A DNA stretch of 64,000 nucleotides from Antedon bifida. Lineage: Eukaryota; Echinodermata; Crinoidea; Comatulida; Antedonidae. This document shows positions 10,901-20,203 of this stretch, one piece after another. Position 1 is the stretch's first letter. Each line of letters starts with the position of its first letter. The notes under the pieces are model-generated. The model saw only the letters and a program-made list of their open reading frames with translations, searched no databases and was not told the origin of the DNA. The position numbers and the translations under genes were made by a program. The DNA lies in the NCBI GenBank assembly GCA_963402885.1, contig OY727097.1, forward strand, positions 8,246,001 to 8,310,000, read 5' to 3'.

Positions 10901-12191
10901 TTACATCATCATCCTCATCATGATCGACCAGCAACATTTATTTCAACTTAAGCGCCTTATTGGGTATGAATGTGAAAACATTTTCATCTGGGTATATTTA
11001 TTAATAACAGAACAACAGAAGTGCAAACCAGCGAGGATATTTATGTTTTTTAACTTTTTCTTTCAGCTTATAGTAGCAATTATGTATCTATTAGGCACCT
11101 GCTTTTCTGTGAGTATTAGTTTTCTTCATAGATATGATATTCGTGTTATTATACCTTAATATAATACCAATTCCATTCAAATCGTCATTTACAAATACCA
11201 GCACACTTATATTGATATTGAAATAATAATTGGAACCTTTCAATTTAAATTTTCAGATTTTTATGAACTTATGTGTTATTTCTCAATATCAAGAGCTAAA
11301 GGATGGTCGGGGAACAAAAGCAAGTTACAATACAACGGTACGATTAATATTATGCATTGTTTAAACTTTAGCAATAGGAGGCACATTCCATTAGGCTCAT
11401 TTCTCGGGAACGGGAAAATAAGTAACCGTATCCGATATTATCTTTAACAGAAAAACAACATCACCGTCCGAGGCATAACTCCTTACCTCAAGTCGCAATA
11501 ACTTTTATTATTATTTTATCACGAAAATTTCTTAAGGTGGTGAAGTTTTACAATTTAACTTTTTATTTATTTTTAGGAAGAGCCTCCTGTTATGTACATA
11601 GCTGTGTCGGACCGGATGACCCTTCCATTCTCGAAAGTTGGTTCAGATAGTGCTGCAGTATATACTACAAGAGTACCTTCTCCATTCGATCCCCCGTTGT
11701 CGAGCCAGTCTATGGGTGGGTCAAAATCAGTGGAACCGTCTCGCAGATGGACAGGAATTGATTACGAATATCCCGCAAGACCACAGTCGTCAGCTGCGGG
11801 ATCGTACGTACAGAATTTATGTCAGCACGACGGGGCATCAACCCACACTGAATCTACATTCTTCTTCCCGATGAACACCACAGATAACAATGATGAACAC
11901 GATACTGTAGATGCGATTGTACCATCCGCTCCGTCAGAAAGCGGTTCATACTTGCCGGTTGGTCGCGCACTTTCGTACCCGTCGACACCGGCCAACAACA
12001 CGCCATATATGTCGTCGACTTTAAACCGTAGAACCATCGTTGAAACTCGCAACTCGTCTCGATCTTTGTCGCATTTGCCAGAAGTGGCTGGCAACCAACA
12101 TCAGAATGGTAATTTTGGCGTGAGGCACTTTGCAGCACCTCCACAGTATCATAGCATCTCGATGAAAGAAAAAGTGGAGAGCATTGTCTGA
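4877..12191 (+). CDS. LAPTM4-like lysosomal transmembrane protein (7 exons)
   Basis: Joined exons 4877-4948, 7787-7850, 9246-9340, 9869-9976, 11067-11108, 11257-11337 and 11577-12191 give one 358-residue frame. Features: an N-terminal CLWCGVRRGS (C7, C10) resembling the Cys-rich start of LAPTM proteins; four hydrophobic segments at about 17-37, 53-72, 85-110 and 114-135; a roughly 220-residue Ser/Pro/Asn-rich tail. The tail ends with PPQY (342-345) overlapping YHSI, so a Nedd4-type WW ligand and a YxxPhi sorting signal coincide; YIAV follows the last short exon junction. LAPTM proteins are four-pass late-endosome/lysosome proteins sorted through PY motifs and ubiquitin ligases. The tail is much longer than in the roughly 230-residue vertebrate LAPTM4 proteins. 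Another four-pass family is possible; the exon chain is more certain than the name. Confidence 0.62.
4949..7786 (+). other. LAPTM-like intron 1
   Basis: Plain AT-rich intron of 2.8 kb. Only short repeats and three TAGGCCTA octamers (near 5204, 5442 and 6226) stand out; I see no exon or structured RNA. Confidence 0.5.
7787..7850 (+). CDS. LAPTM-like gene, exon 2
   Basis: Preceded by a T-rich tract and TTACAG, followed by GTGAGT. Encodes VYCVLTFICAFYAHKHIRVK plus one base, completing membrane segment 1 and a basic cytosolic/lumenal turn. Ends in phase 1. Confidence 0.65.
7930..8162 (+). mobile_element. SINE-like retroposon with poly(A) end
   Basis: Begins with a tRNA-like segment (GAGTGGCTCACTCG, then CCATGGTTCAAGTC), continues with an unrelated body including CTGGGTCCTCTGGGAGACC, and ends in AATAAATG followed by nine A. 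Located in LAPTM-like intron 2. The head-body-A-tail layout is that of a SINE; the family is unknown to me. Confidence 0.5.
8165..8303 (+). repeat. Diverged tandem duplication of about 70 bp
   Basis: Two adjacent units (8165-8230 and 8233-8303) share CTCT, a GCAnAT/GCACAT followed by TCTTTAT-type sequence, and end in the same AAGTGTTTCTTTCAGGAA. Each ends in a consensus-looking 3' splice site, but neither continues into a plausible exon. Confidence 0.65.
8826..8935 (+). repeat. Interspersed repeat fragment (GTAGAACCCC / GGGACACC family)
   Basis: The GTAGAACCCCCTTTAAAGGGACACCTT block and the downstream AATAGGGGTTGGTCATAGTG recur in related form at 30425-30995. Probably a partial non-autonomous DNA element. 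Confidence 0.5.
9246..9340 (+). CDS. LAPTM-like gene, exon 3
   Basis: Acceptor TTGTTTCAG, donor GTAAGT. Completes the split Glu codon and encodes ELEELKW followed by membrane segment 2 (53-72) up to Asp77; phase 0. Confidence 0.7.
9489..9586 (+). repeat. Diverged direct repeat, copy 1
   Basis: About 100 bp similar to 9711-9815. Shared landmarks are TTTTGTTTTGTTGCGAG versus TTGTTTTGCTGCGAG, CCGACTGACA versus CCGGCTGACA, and GATTGTAAACTAAAGT in both. Both copies lie in LAPTM-like intron 3. Confidence 0.75.
9711..9815 (+). repeat. Diverged direct repeat, copy 2
   Basis: Partner of 9489-9586, 222 bp downstream, with several indels. The flanking TTTAGAAACTT(T/G)ATCAAA motif also occurs twice here (near 9691 and 9810), so the locus has duplicated more than once. 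Confidence 0.75.
9869..9976 (+). CDS. LAPTM-like gene, exon 4
   Basis: Acceptor TTCTTGCAG, donor GTAAGC. Encodes the charged loop DRRDSR and membrane segment 3 (85-110) with the internal GVQLVGW; phase 0 at both ends. Confidence 0.7.
10149..10296. mobile_element. MITE with roughly 55-bp terminal inverted repeats
   Basis: The left end starts TAAGCCTACTTTCCACTA and reaches AATCGAAAGAGTCAGCTTAT; the reversed right end reads AAGCCTATTTTTCACTACGC and then AATCGAAAGCGTCAGCTTAT. The right arm has an insertion. The element is almost entirely inverted repeat, sits in LAPTM-like intron 4, and has no coding capacity. Confidence 0.85.
10639..10910 (+). mobile_element. LINE (CR1/L2-type) 3' end with reverse-transcriptase C-terminus
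   Basis: From about 10639 to the TAA at 10816-10818 the frame reads ...LPSRLKTYGDRAFAVAAPKL, then WNNLP, ending HLFSL. This is the characteristic C-terminus of CR1/L2/Rex-type non-LTR polymerases. A short 3' UTR (GCGATTTGGGACAATC, then TATAAAT) and an ATTACATTATT-like repeat tail follow. The 5' part of the element is missing (dead-on-arrival insertion). The preceding 10470-10560 stretch, with CTCCTGAGGAAGATC, looks like the end of another retroelement. Lies sense-oriented in LAPTM-like intron 4. Confidence 0.8.
11067..11108 (+). CDS. LAPTM-like gene, 42-bp micro-exon 5
   Basis: Acceptor TTTCTTTCAG, donor GTGAGT. Encodes LIVAIMYLLGTCFS, the first half of membrane segment 4. Phase 0 at both ends, so skipping it would keep the frame but remove half a membrane helix. 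Confidence 0.6.
11257..11337 (+). CDS. LAPTM-like gene, exon 6
   Basis: Acceptor AAATTTTCAG, donor GTACGA (weaker than the others). Encodes the end of membrane segment 4 (IFMNLCVIS) and the start of the cytosolic tail (QYQELKDGRGTKASYNTT); phase 0. Confidence 0.65.
11577..12191 (+). CDS. LAPTM-like gene, terminal exon 7
   Basis: Acceptor ATTTTTAG; runs 204 codons to TGA 12189-12191. Encodes the whole low-complexity cytosolic tail, with many Ser/Thr-Pro sites, and the terminal PPQYHSI. Codon use and length make it the clearest open frame of this gene. The exon continues into the 3' UTR. Confidence 0.8.
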   Translation, partial: EEPPVMYIAVSDRMTLPFSKVGSDSAAVYTTRVPSPFDPPLSSQSMGGSKSVEPSRRWTGIDYEYPARPQSSAAGSYVQNLCQHDGASTHTESTFFFPMNTTDNNDEHDTVDAIVPSAPSESGSYLPVGRALSYPSTPANNTPYMSSTLNRRTIVETRNSSRSLSHLPEVAGNQHQNGNFGVRHFAAPPQYHSISMKEKVESIV

Positions 12192-12314
12192 AAAAATGTT
12201 GCTGAAATTACGAAACAAGACAATACATTTTATTAAACTTGGGTTCCACTTACTAGGACGTAACGTAACGACGTATGCTCAAGAGTTGATTAATCACAAC
12301 CGACAGATTTACTC

Positions 12315-12528
12315 AAGCTTGGTTCCCAATAGGACGCAACGTAAGGACGCAGACAAAACGTATTGATGCAAAGTGACGACGTAAGAACAGAATCTTGCGT
12401 GTCACAAGTGGATCCGAACACCGTACGTACGTCGCAAAAGAGATGATTCAACTTGTCATAAAGAGGGGGTGGGGGTGTTGTTGTTGGGGGTTGATATGTT
12501 ACGTCCTTGCGTTGCGTCCAACGAGCTT
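12315..12528. mobile_element. MITE in the LAPTM-like 3' UTR region
   Basis: The left end reads AAGCTTGGTTCCCAATAGGA, then CGCAACGTAAGGACG; the reversed right end reads AAGCTCGTTGGACGCAACGC, then AAGGACG. A partial related end precedes it at 12236-12276 (TTGGGTTCCACTTACTAGGA). It starts 124 bp after the stop codon, so it may be transcribed as 3' UTR. Confidence 0.75.
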
Positions 12529-12856
12529 TACGTGGTTGTAGCTTTAACCTTCTTTAAGACTGAATATGCTATAAACTCAATGGATTCCAAGCAAAATCAA
12601 ATCTAGCTTTTATCTTGCAGGTGAAGGTTAATTTCTAAAGTTTTAACAATCGTAACAAGTAGAAATAGGCCTAATGGGTAGTGTAAAAGTATGGCCATAG
12701 AAACGTTGCTCGGTATAAATTCCAGAGATTTTAGAGAATTTAAAGTATGCGCTACGGTAATTGTAAACAAACCTGAAAAGTTTAGAATGATATTTTAGCT
12801 TTTTTAAACTTGCTCATTCTAGTATTTTAAATTTATTCTAATTATTACATAGTAAG

Positions 12857-12862
12857 AATAAA
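12857..12862 (+). terminator. Candidate poly(A) signal of the LAPTM-like gene
   Basis: An AATAAA 666 bp after the stop codon, followed by TG-rich sequence. Another AATAAA lies at 13212-13217. The true cleavage site cannot be chosen from sequence alone. Confidence 0.35.
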
Positions 12863-13317
12863 GGTGTAGTTGGATAGTGTACAGTGATAGGATAGTAAAG
12901 TAATATTTATTTTGTATTTCATATAACATTATTTGAAAAACCCATGGTGCGCAGACCGAATTGCTTTTTAACATTTTCATAAACGAAATGAATACGGTAA
13001 TTAATAACGTTATAGGGATATAAAAGATTCTGGCTTATAAAAGGTATGGTAAATCTTTAAGTTAGCTAACCCTATAAACACATACCTAACTCTAGGTAAA
13101 CCCAAAAAATGAAGAGTCTTGCCATTTTCAGTTTAGTAAGGTTATTTAACCAGCATTAATTCATAAATATTAACATAACTAATATGTATTTTGATTAGTA
13201 TACATTATTTGAATAAAGTGATAACGATGTACGGTATTTTACTGAGTCAAGGTAATTTGTCTGATTGAATGATGCAGGCAAGGATTGAGGCCTATCACTA
13301 ATTGACAATTGACAGTA

Positions 13318-13408
13318 GAATGAAAGAAAAAAGAAAGGAAGGAAGAAAGAAAGAAAGAAACAATCAAAGAAAGAAAAAGGAAGAAACAAAGAAACAAAGA
13401 AAAAAAAT
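13318..13408 (+). repeat. Purine-rich GAAA/GGAA low-complexity tract
   Basis: About 90 bases almost purely A and G, with GAAA and GGAA units; a homopurine-homopyrimidine tract between the LAPTM-like and USP genes. Confidence 0.9.
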
Positions 13409-13879
13409 TAAAACACTTACTGAAACTACAGCTGAGAAATAAACCATAACGATTCTTTGTGCAACAATTTTATAAAATTATCGGTGTGTGTGGGCCTCTG
13501 TCAAATTAGGACTAGACTTTTGTTTTCAAACTTTTTTTCTCAAATTTACGCGCACGCTTAATAATTCAGGACAGTGGTGGATTTTCAGATCAGTTTTCTG
13601 CCTGAAAATATCAGTTTGCTCTTATATCAAGAGTGAAACATTGCCACAGGGAAAAAAGGAGAGGGCGCGCGACGACATTTTTAGAAACATTTTCTAATAA
13701 TAACCTTTGACATTATAAAAACTGCGTATCGAATTTGTCATGTTTTTGTACGAAGAAAAATTAAACCCAAGAACAAAAGAAGATTGAAAAGTTAGTACTT
13801 AGTCATAAATTATATTTCGAAGGTGGTGTGTGAAACTGTATTAAAAGCCTATTAGAGGATTGTGTGTGTAATACTGTTA

Positions 13880-14155
13880 CTTACTACTGTGTCGCTGTAT
13901 CGGCGATAGTCTCTAGTTAAGTAGGCTAGGCCTAACCTAGGCCTACCGGACGGACTGCTGGTTTTAACTCATCGAGCATCACTCATGATCATGTATGTAG
14001 GCTTAAACCTAGGCGCGCCTAGGCCTAGGCTATATAGTTAGTACGGGAAGTACTAACCTTACTAAGTACACTATGCCTAGGCTAGGTCAAATATTAATAA
14101 GCTAAAGCTAGGACAATTAGGATAGAAAAGCCCTGCTATCAGATTCTAGGTTGTC
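13880..14155 (+). promoter_or_regulatory. Likely promoter and untranslated first exon of the USP38-like gene
   Basis: CpG-richer block with four TAGGCCTA octamers (two near 13925-13945, then about 14020 and 14183) and a 16-bp palindrome at 14008-14023. A strong donor (GTC before GTAAGT, at 14156) could splice to the acceptor AAATAG at 14691-14693, which would put the start codon 17 bases into exon 2. The exon model is an inference; the donor and acceptor are visible. Confidence 0.35.
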
Positions 14156-14710
14156 GTAAGTTTACTCAGATAAATGTCTTACTAGGCCTATGCATAATAA
14201 ATAAGATTTAGCTTTTAAGTGCTAATATACTGTACAGTTCAGTAGTTTAAATTTAATATAATTTATAAATTGAATCAGCCAGATACAGACCTCCCTCCTA
14301 AATGCAATTTGCTCCCGGTATTTTGGATAAAAAATTATTCCGATATTTATAATTTCTATTTACTCTAGATAAAGAATAATTAAAATTTATAATAAATTCT
14401 GTTCATGTATTTTTTAGTTAATGAAATATACTGTATACAATTTTTCTGCCTTTTGCACACCTGACATACCCATGTTTTACATTTTTAGTAGTGCCCTCTA
14501 TGGTTTGATATATTTTTCAAATATTATAGCACCCTCTATAGTTTGGACATTTATTAAAACCTCCCAAAATTTCATTTTTCAAAGTTGGGAGGTCTGTACA
14601 TATCAGCAAGGTTTTAATATTATGAATATGAAATTGGTAAAAAGGTACAGGTATTATATAATTATTATTATATTTATTTTATTCACCAAATAGAAAACAG
14701 GACACTAAAT

Positions 14711-15628
14711 ATGGATGGAATTCTAAGAGGATTGATGGTTTCAAACCACAAAGAAGGTTTAAAGAAAGGACTTTTAACTAAACTCTGCACCAACCCTGGA
14801 AAGGTTGGCACAGTAGACGAACTAATGCGCATCTACAAAACAGCAATGGCTTGGATTGTCTATAGCGATTCCGACTTTGAGGAAGAAATGGGAACAATGG
14901 TGCTTAAAGCTTGGGGCAAGCAGGATCAGTTAGCATTTAGGGACTTCTTATTACAATACTGCCACACTATTGACTTGGATGGCTTTGTAGAGATTGATAA
15001 AACTATCAATTTTATTCATATATGTTTACGTACTATGGATGATAAACGACCTTTCCATGGCATTATACAAGAGAATGCCATTGCTCTTGCAAGAGATAAA
15101 GCACCATTAAGTTCTTTAGCTGCTCTGAGTCGACTCCTTGTCGATATTCCAGAGTGTATTCCAAAGGCGGACAAGATGAAGGGTTTATGTATAATGTTGA
15201 TAAAATGTGTTAATAGAGAAATAATCACTCGATCAGATGTTAAAAAGCAGAAGGACGTTGAAGCAATCAGTGCACTTCTACATTACATTTGGCATAATAA
15301 CATCACCATAACAGTCATCCCGTCTCTGATGGAGGCATTTAAAACGATCTCTTCTGTAGATCGCAATGTTCCTAGTCCTTCAATTGCCATCGGTGCTCTT
15401 GTACAAAGAGTACCAGTAGCAATCATCAAAAAGATTACGAAGGATGCCGCCTTTGATCAGTCAATACCAGATGTGAATATGACGGCGGCATTGGCTCGTA
15501 TGATTGATTGGCTAGAGTGGCCTGGTGTAAAGAACATTCATTTGTGGATCGTTGCATTCCTGAAGAACTTAGCGGCAGCAAAGAAGTACTCCATTTTGAT
15601 TAAAGTATCCTGTGAATCCATCGTACAG
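14711..15628 (+). CDS. usp38: USP38-like, coding exon 1
   Basis: 306 codons, residues 1-306, all in the helical N-terminal region. The ATG lies in AAATATGG context shortly after an acceptor at 14693. The exon ends in CAG before a GTGTGT donor; phase 0. The open frame runs on 30 bases past the donor before a TGA. Confidence 0.93.
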
Positions 15629-16601
15629 GTGTGTAACTCACTAGCTTTCTATTTGTGACCTAGGAACTAGTTATTTCATGTTAATACATGTTGAAAGATT
15701 AGCATGTGCTTACTCACTTCATTCCTCAACAGGTCATAGGTTGTCGAAATTGTAAGCTACCAATTTCCTCGTACATTATAGATGCATTTTCATGTAACTT
15801 AGGCCTAAATCAACTTAGCATGACTACCATTTTTTTTCTGTAGGTATTCAAAATGCTGAGGTATTCTGATGTACGTGAAAGTTCATTGGCTGTTTTGAGA
15901 CACATGTTACTAAGCTTTCAACACCAACCGACAGCTTTTCATAAAGTAAGTGAACAATTAAGAATCATGCCAACTTCTGAACTGAAGTATGGGGAGACCA
16001 TTGATTCCAAACCAGTGTACAGTCTGTGAACTCTTATCAGCACCAAAGTCCTGGCTATTCTCACTCGGGTGATCTCATATCCTGAGACTGTTACCTGGAT
16101 TTTTAAAGGCAGAAAATCGTCACAAGAGTTTTAACACTAACCATGCCATTTATCTCTCTTAGATTGTAGATCTTGTGCCAGATTTAGTAAAATCATGGAG
16201 AGATTTAGGATTAGATGAGAATCATGAGCATCTAAAGAAGCTGGCTGAGTTGACCTACTGTCAGATGTATCAGCATGCTGGCTATCCTGAGCTTTATCAG
16301 CCACTTCTAGATGTCTTTCAGGTATATTGTTTGAAAGATACTATAACAAAACTTTTGGAAAAATTCATTCATATTTCAACAAACTAAACCTAAGTCAAAT
16401 ATCTGAATTTTCTAGATCTATCAACATCCAGGTTAAGACAATTTCAGAAATTCAGTTACAGTATCTCCTAAATAGGGATCAATTCTAAATAGGTGTTGCC
16501 TGTAGTGATATCTCATACCGTACAAGATCAAGTGATAAAATACAGTCAAAATTGTATCAAAATGCTTGTGTTGGAGGCATTTATTTTAAGGGGACATTCC
16601 C

Positions 16602-16643
<42 letters not shown>

Positions 16644-19600
16644 ATAAAATTGTATATCATTTTACATCTGGCTGAAATAACAAACAGTGGTCAGATTTAT
16701 CAAACATGCTTAGCAAAAAAAATCATCTTAACTTTGTTTGCCAATAATTTTGCTTAAATCTGTTAAGTGATTACTTAATGATTTTTTTAAGTTTCTTGAC
16801 TTAAGCAAAAAGATTGATGAATACCAGCCAAACTATTAAACATTTTTATTTAACTATTTGTATCAATTTGTAGGACATTCCACAGCCAACAGAGGAGTCG
16901 ATGAAGCAGATGCTCCATAAGAGTGCCTGGACTTGTAAAGACTCATACAGCGATGGCAGGGAGACATCTGCAGCCAAGTCTGAAACTGGAAAAACGGGTT
17001 TAGTTAATCTAGGCAACACATGTTATCTCAACAGCATTGTACAAGCTCTGTACATGACCAATGAGTAAGTGTAATAGCCGAGCTGTTAAGGCAGGGGCGT
17101 CATTTACCGTACCCAAAGAGCATGTGCTTGAGAACGACTTGTTCCTAGGTCTGGTGCTGGAATACCGTAAATCTAATTATAACCCTGGGTTATTATTCTT
17201 TGATTGTTTTTTAGGATGGGTTACTATTAGAAGGGGGTTACTATTAGAGTAGTGGGTTACTATTGCTAATCTTAAATTAGGCACCTGAAAATAATAACCC
17301 ACCCCAACTTTTCCGGTCAGCAACTCATAGCAAAATAATAATATATATTTTATTTTATAAACTCAAAAACACTCAATCCTCCCCCACTCCCGAGATCAAC
17401 ATGCATTATCTCCTTTTTTTCAAAATACGGCTGCATCATAAACAATCCCATGGGTTACTATTAGAGTAGTGGGTTATTATTATAGATAATTGACTTATAA
17501 GGTGGGTTACTATTAGAAGGGGGGTTACTATTAGAGTGTGGGCTACTATTAGAAGATTTACGGTAATGTCTGCAATAGACTTAATTTCATTTCATTTGTC
17601 TCACTGTTTTTCTCACTGTGGTCCTTTATTTCTAGATTTTCAGATGATATACTTTATGAGGATACAGTGTCATCGCAGAAAATACGCACTGAGATACGAA
17701 AGTTATTTGCATTCATGAAACATTCTAATGTGAGTTGTATTTACTTTATTTAATATTAGAAGGAGAATAAATACCATATTCAGACTCGAGTGTTTTAAAT
17801 GTCATAATGTTGTTTACCAGGTACAGTACTGATGATTTTGCTTCCAGATACCATATTCAAACACACTGAGTAGAGTATCACCTTTAGTAAGACCCAACAA
17901 AGTGTCCTCTTTTAATCCCCTGTATAGGAGTGCCCCAAAGGAAGAGTTCTACTGTATTCAGTGTCAGTTTATCTCCGGTTTGCCAGAATTTAGTATAAAA
18001 CTTGTTATATATATATTTATTATTTCTATTATTCTAGAGGGCAGCATTTGAACCAAAGAAGTTTGTTGAGGTTGCTAGGCCCCCATGGTTTACATTAAGG
18101 GCTCAACAAGACTGCTCTGAATTCCTTAAGTATCTGCTAGATCGTCTTGATGAAGAAGATAAAACATTGCATAAGCTTCCACAATGTACCAAGGCTGCCA
18201 CCACTGAAATGAACTTAAGAAAAAACTCCTCAAATAGTGGAAGTAAAACAAAAACAAACGATAAACAATCTGATGGTAAACAAAAGAAAAGAACTGTTAC
18301 TGAAAAATACTTCAGTGGCGAGTCCTTGACAAGGATACGTTGTTTAAATTGTAATCATGAATCTATGAGGACAGAGATATTTTATGATTTACCATTAGCG
18401 TTTCCAGATTCAGGAGACAGCAAAAGCATGCTTGGTGGTGATCCTAACTCGGCTCGCAACCCAAGCAACCATAATCCGGAAAGAGACAGCCCCGAAGGTG
18501 GGCCATCATCAAGTTCAGATGCAGTTCCAAAGCTTATCGGTCCAGTGAATTGGCGACATGATAGGTTTACTCAGAGTGCAATACCTGAGAGTAGAGTGGA
18601 AGGTGAAACACGAACAGGGCCAACACCTTGGCACGATTCGGATGACAGTAACAAAGAGGTTCACATTGAAGAAATGCTTGACCACTATATATCACCAGAA
18701 CTGATGGAAGGAGATAACAAATACAACTGTGAAAACTGTCTAAAGTTACAAGATGCAGAAAAAACTCTTGAAATAACACAATCACCCCAAGTTTTAATTC
18801 TAACGCTTATGCGCTTTGCTTACGATGTTAAAACGTGTGTCCGAAGGAAGATATTAACCGATGTAAAGTACCCACAGGTTTTGGAGTTACCGTTGACTCA
18901 CACGAAAGACGGAAAGAAAAGACCTGCAGAGACGGATCTTGCTGAAAGTGCAGATGCTCCTGATAATAAACGCAGCCGACATAATGGCAAGTATAGAAAA
19001 ACAGATCCATCAAGGTCGTCGCAGAAATACACTTTATCTGCTGTTGTCTTTCATTCTGGGTCATCATCAGAAAGTGGTCATTACTTTTGTTACGCAAGAA
19101 ATTTGAAAGGTCAAAAAGAAGGTTCCTGGCACAGCTTTAATGACTGTCGTGTAACACGTTCAAGCTATGAAAGTTTTAGTAAAGTCATGAAACATTTTAA
19201 CCGCGATTCTGCATATGTTCTGTTTTATAAACGTTCAGATGATAGCGTAGATGGTGAGAGTGAAGCTGCGGCTCTTGTGCGTGCGTTACCTAGCCATTTG
19301 AAGGAGTTAGTTGAAGCAGACAACATGAAGTTTTTAAAGGTACTGAAAGTATTTTTTGTCTCTTTGTTGGAAATTAATTATCTGAAAATACAAAACAAAT
19401 AATTATAAAAAAACGTACTATTACACGATTGTGCAATAGAATGTGTTGTTGCATGCCATGGGACCCACAATCATCCAATCAAATGACAGGAACTTGTTTA
19501 GGTGTGTTATAATGACAATTATATGAGTTGAAAGTACCACTGAAACTGTTTTAAGTAATCCATTGTAAATTGTAAATCAGTCATCAACAATATATTAATC

Positions 19601-19787
19601 ATCTCTTTTTTTTAAACAGGAGCAAGAAGCAGCTGCAAAAAGAAATCAAAAGCGAGTGAGCTATAGTACAGAGAATATTAGTTACCACCGACCAGAAGAT
19701 TCAGATGACAGAGATGGCCCTTCTCAGGGTTTCGGTGGTGGAGGAGGAGGGGGTTTCAACACTCATGTCAATAGATTTGTTTGCTAA
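14711..19787 (+). CDS. usp38: USP35/USP38-type ubiquitin carboxyl-terminal hydrolase (7 coding exons)
   Basis: Exons 14711-15628, 15844-15945, 16163-16321, 16874-17064, 17636-17729, 18038-19339 and 19620-19787 join in frame to 977 residues (human USP38 is about 1040). Residues 1-390 match the helical N-terminal half of USP35/38 (MDGILRGL start; MIDWLEWPG; LRHMLLSFQH). The USP core follows: Cys box TGLVNLGNTCYLNS with Cys443; QQDCSEF at 511-517; zinc-binding CxxC pairs at 590/593 and 719/722; His box SGHYF with His836; Asn856-Asp857; and AYVLFYKR at 880-887. The tail has KEQEAAAKR, a Gly run and ends NRFVC, like the vertebrate pair. All catalytic residues are intact, so an active cysteine protease removing ubiquitin is expected. 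Vertebrate USP35 and USP38 are paralogues, so this may be co-orthologous to both. Substrates cannot be read from the sequence. Confidence 0.93.
15844..15945 (+). CDS. usp38: USP38-like, coding exon 2
   Basis: Residues 307-340 (VFKMLRYSDVRESSLAVLRH...), between a TTTTTCTGTAG acceptor and a GTAAGT donor. Corresponds to the FxRLxxPLVRPGALAVLSHMLLSFQH-like part of vertebrate USP38. Confidence 0.9.
16163..16321 (+). CDS. usp38: USP38-like, coding exon 3
   Basis: Residues 341-393, containing QMYQHAGYPELYQPLLDVFQ, the conserved stretch just before the catalytic domain. Acceptor CTCTCTTAG, donor GTATAT; phase 0. Confidence 0.9.
16602..16641 (+). repeat. (ATT)13 microsatellite in USP38-like intron 3
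   Basis: About 40 bp of uninterrupted TAT/ATT units. Confidence 0.97.
16874..17064 (+). CDS. usp38: USP38-like, coding exon 4 with catalytic Cys box
   Basis: Encodes the linker and the Cys box (nucleophile Cys443 within GNTCYLNS). Ends in phase 2 before GTAAGT, splitting a Glu codon. Confidence 0.93.
17163..17565. mobile_element. MITE-like element with internal GGGTTACTATTAGA repeats
   Basis: The ends are inverted: the left starts TACCGTAAATCTAATTATAA, and the reversed right end starts TACCGTAAATCTTCTAATAG. Inside, GGGTTACTATTAGA or close variants occur at least six times in both halves. Occupies most of USP38-like intron 4. Confidence 0.8.
17636..17729 (+). CDS. usp38: USP38-like, coding exon 5
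   Basis: Completes the split Glu and encodes FSDDILYEDTVSSQKIRTEI and the following RKLFAFMKHSN, the helix after the Cys box. Acceptor ATTTCTAG, donor GTGAGT; phase 0 at its end. Confidence 0.88.
18038..19339 (+). CDS. usp38: USP38-like, coding exon 6 with zinc and His boxes
   Basis: 434 codons (residues 489-922) carrying QQDCSEF, both CxxC zinc pairs, the His box and the Asn-Asp pair. Two charged, Ser-rich inserts (about 540-580 and 615-690) interrupt the fold, as in the vertebrate relatives. Acceptor ATTCTAG, donor GTACTG. Confidence 0.95.
19620..19787 (+). CDS. usp38: USP38-like, terminal coding exon 7
   Basis: 55 codons plus TAA (19785-19787). Acceptor TTTAAACAG. Encodes the charged EQEAAAKRNQKR start, a GFGGGGGGGF run and the C-terminus NTHVNRFVC. 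Confidence 0.9.
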   Translation, partial: EQEAAAKRNQKRVSYSTENISYHRPEDSDDRDGPSQGFGGGGGGGFNTHVNRFVC

Positions 19788-20203
19788 CTTTGGTACAAAC
19801 TTGTACTATTTGTCTAAAGTAAATTTTTATAGTGAAGAAAAAAGGTTCAATTAAAAAAAGTGTGGTGTTGTCCCTTCTTTAAACCTTTATATATATCCTC
19901 TTCTGCCTTAACCACTCCACACCCACCATTATACCATATAGATATATTCATATATAGTAAAATCTGAGCATTTAATTCTCTCATTTCAAAATGTTTCTAT
20001 GTTGTAGTGATGTCAATAATGTCTCAGTGTTATATATATTTAGATACTAACAGAGTAATTGTCATTCATATAATTTCTAAGTAGGGAATGATCTTTTTGA
20101 TCTATAGAACAAAAAATCTTACTAAGAACAATTTTAGAGAAGACTCCCCTGTGTCTGTTTTAATTTGATACCAAAATTATATAATACAATATTATTACAG
20201 AAA

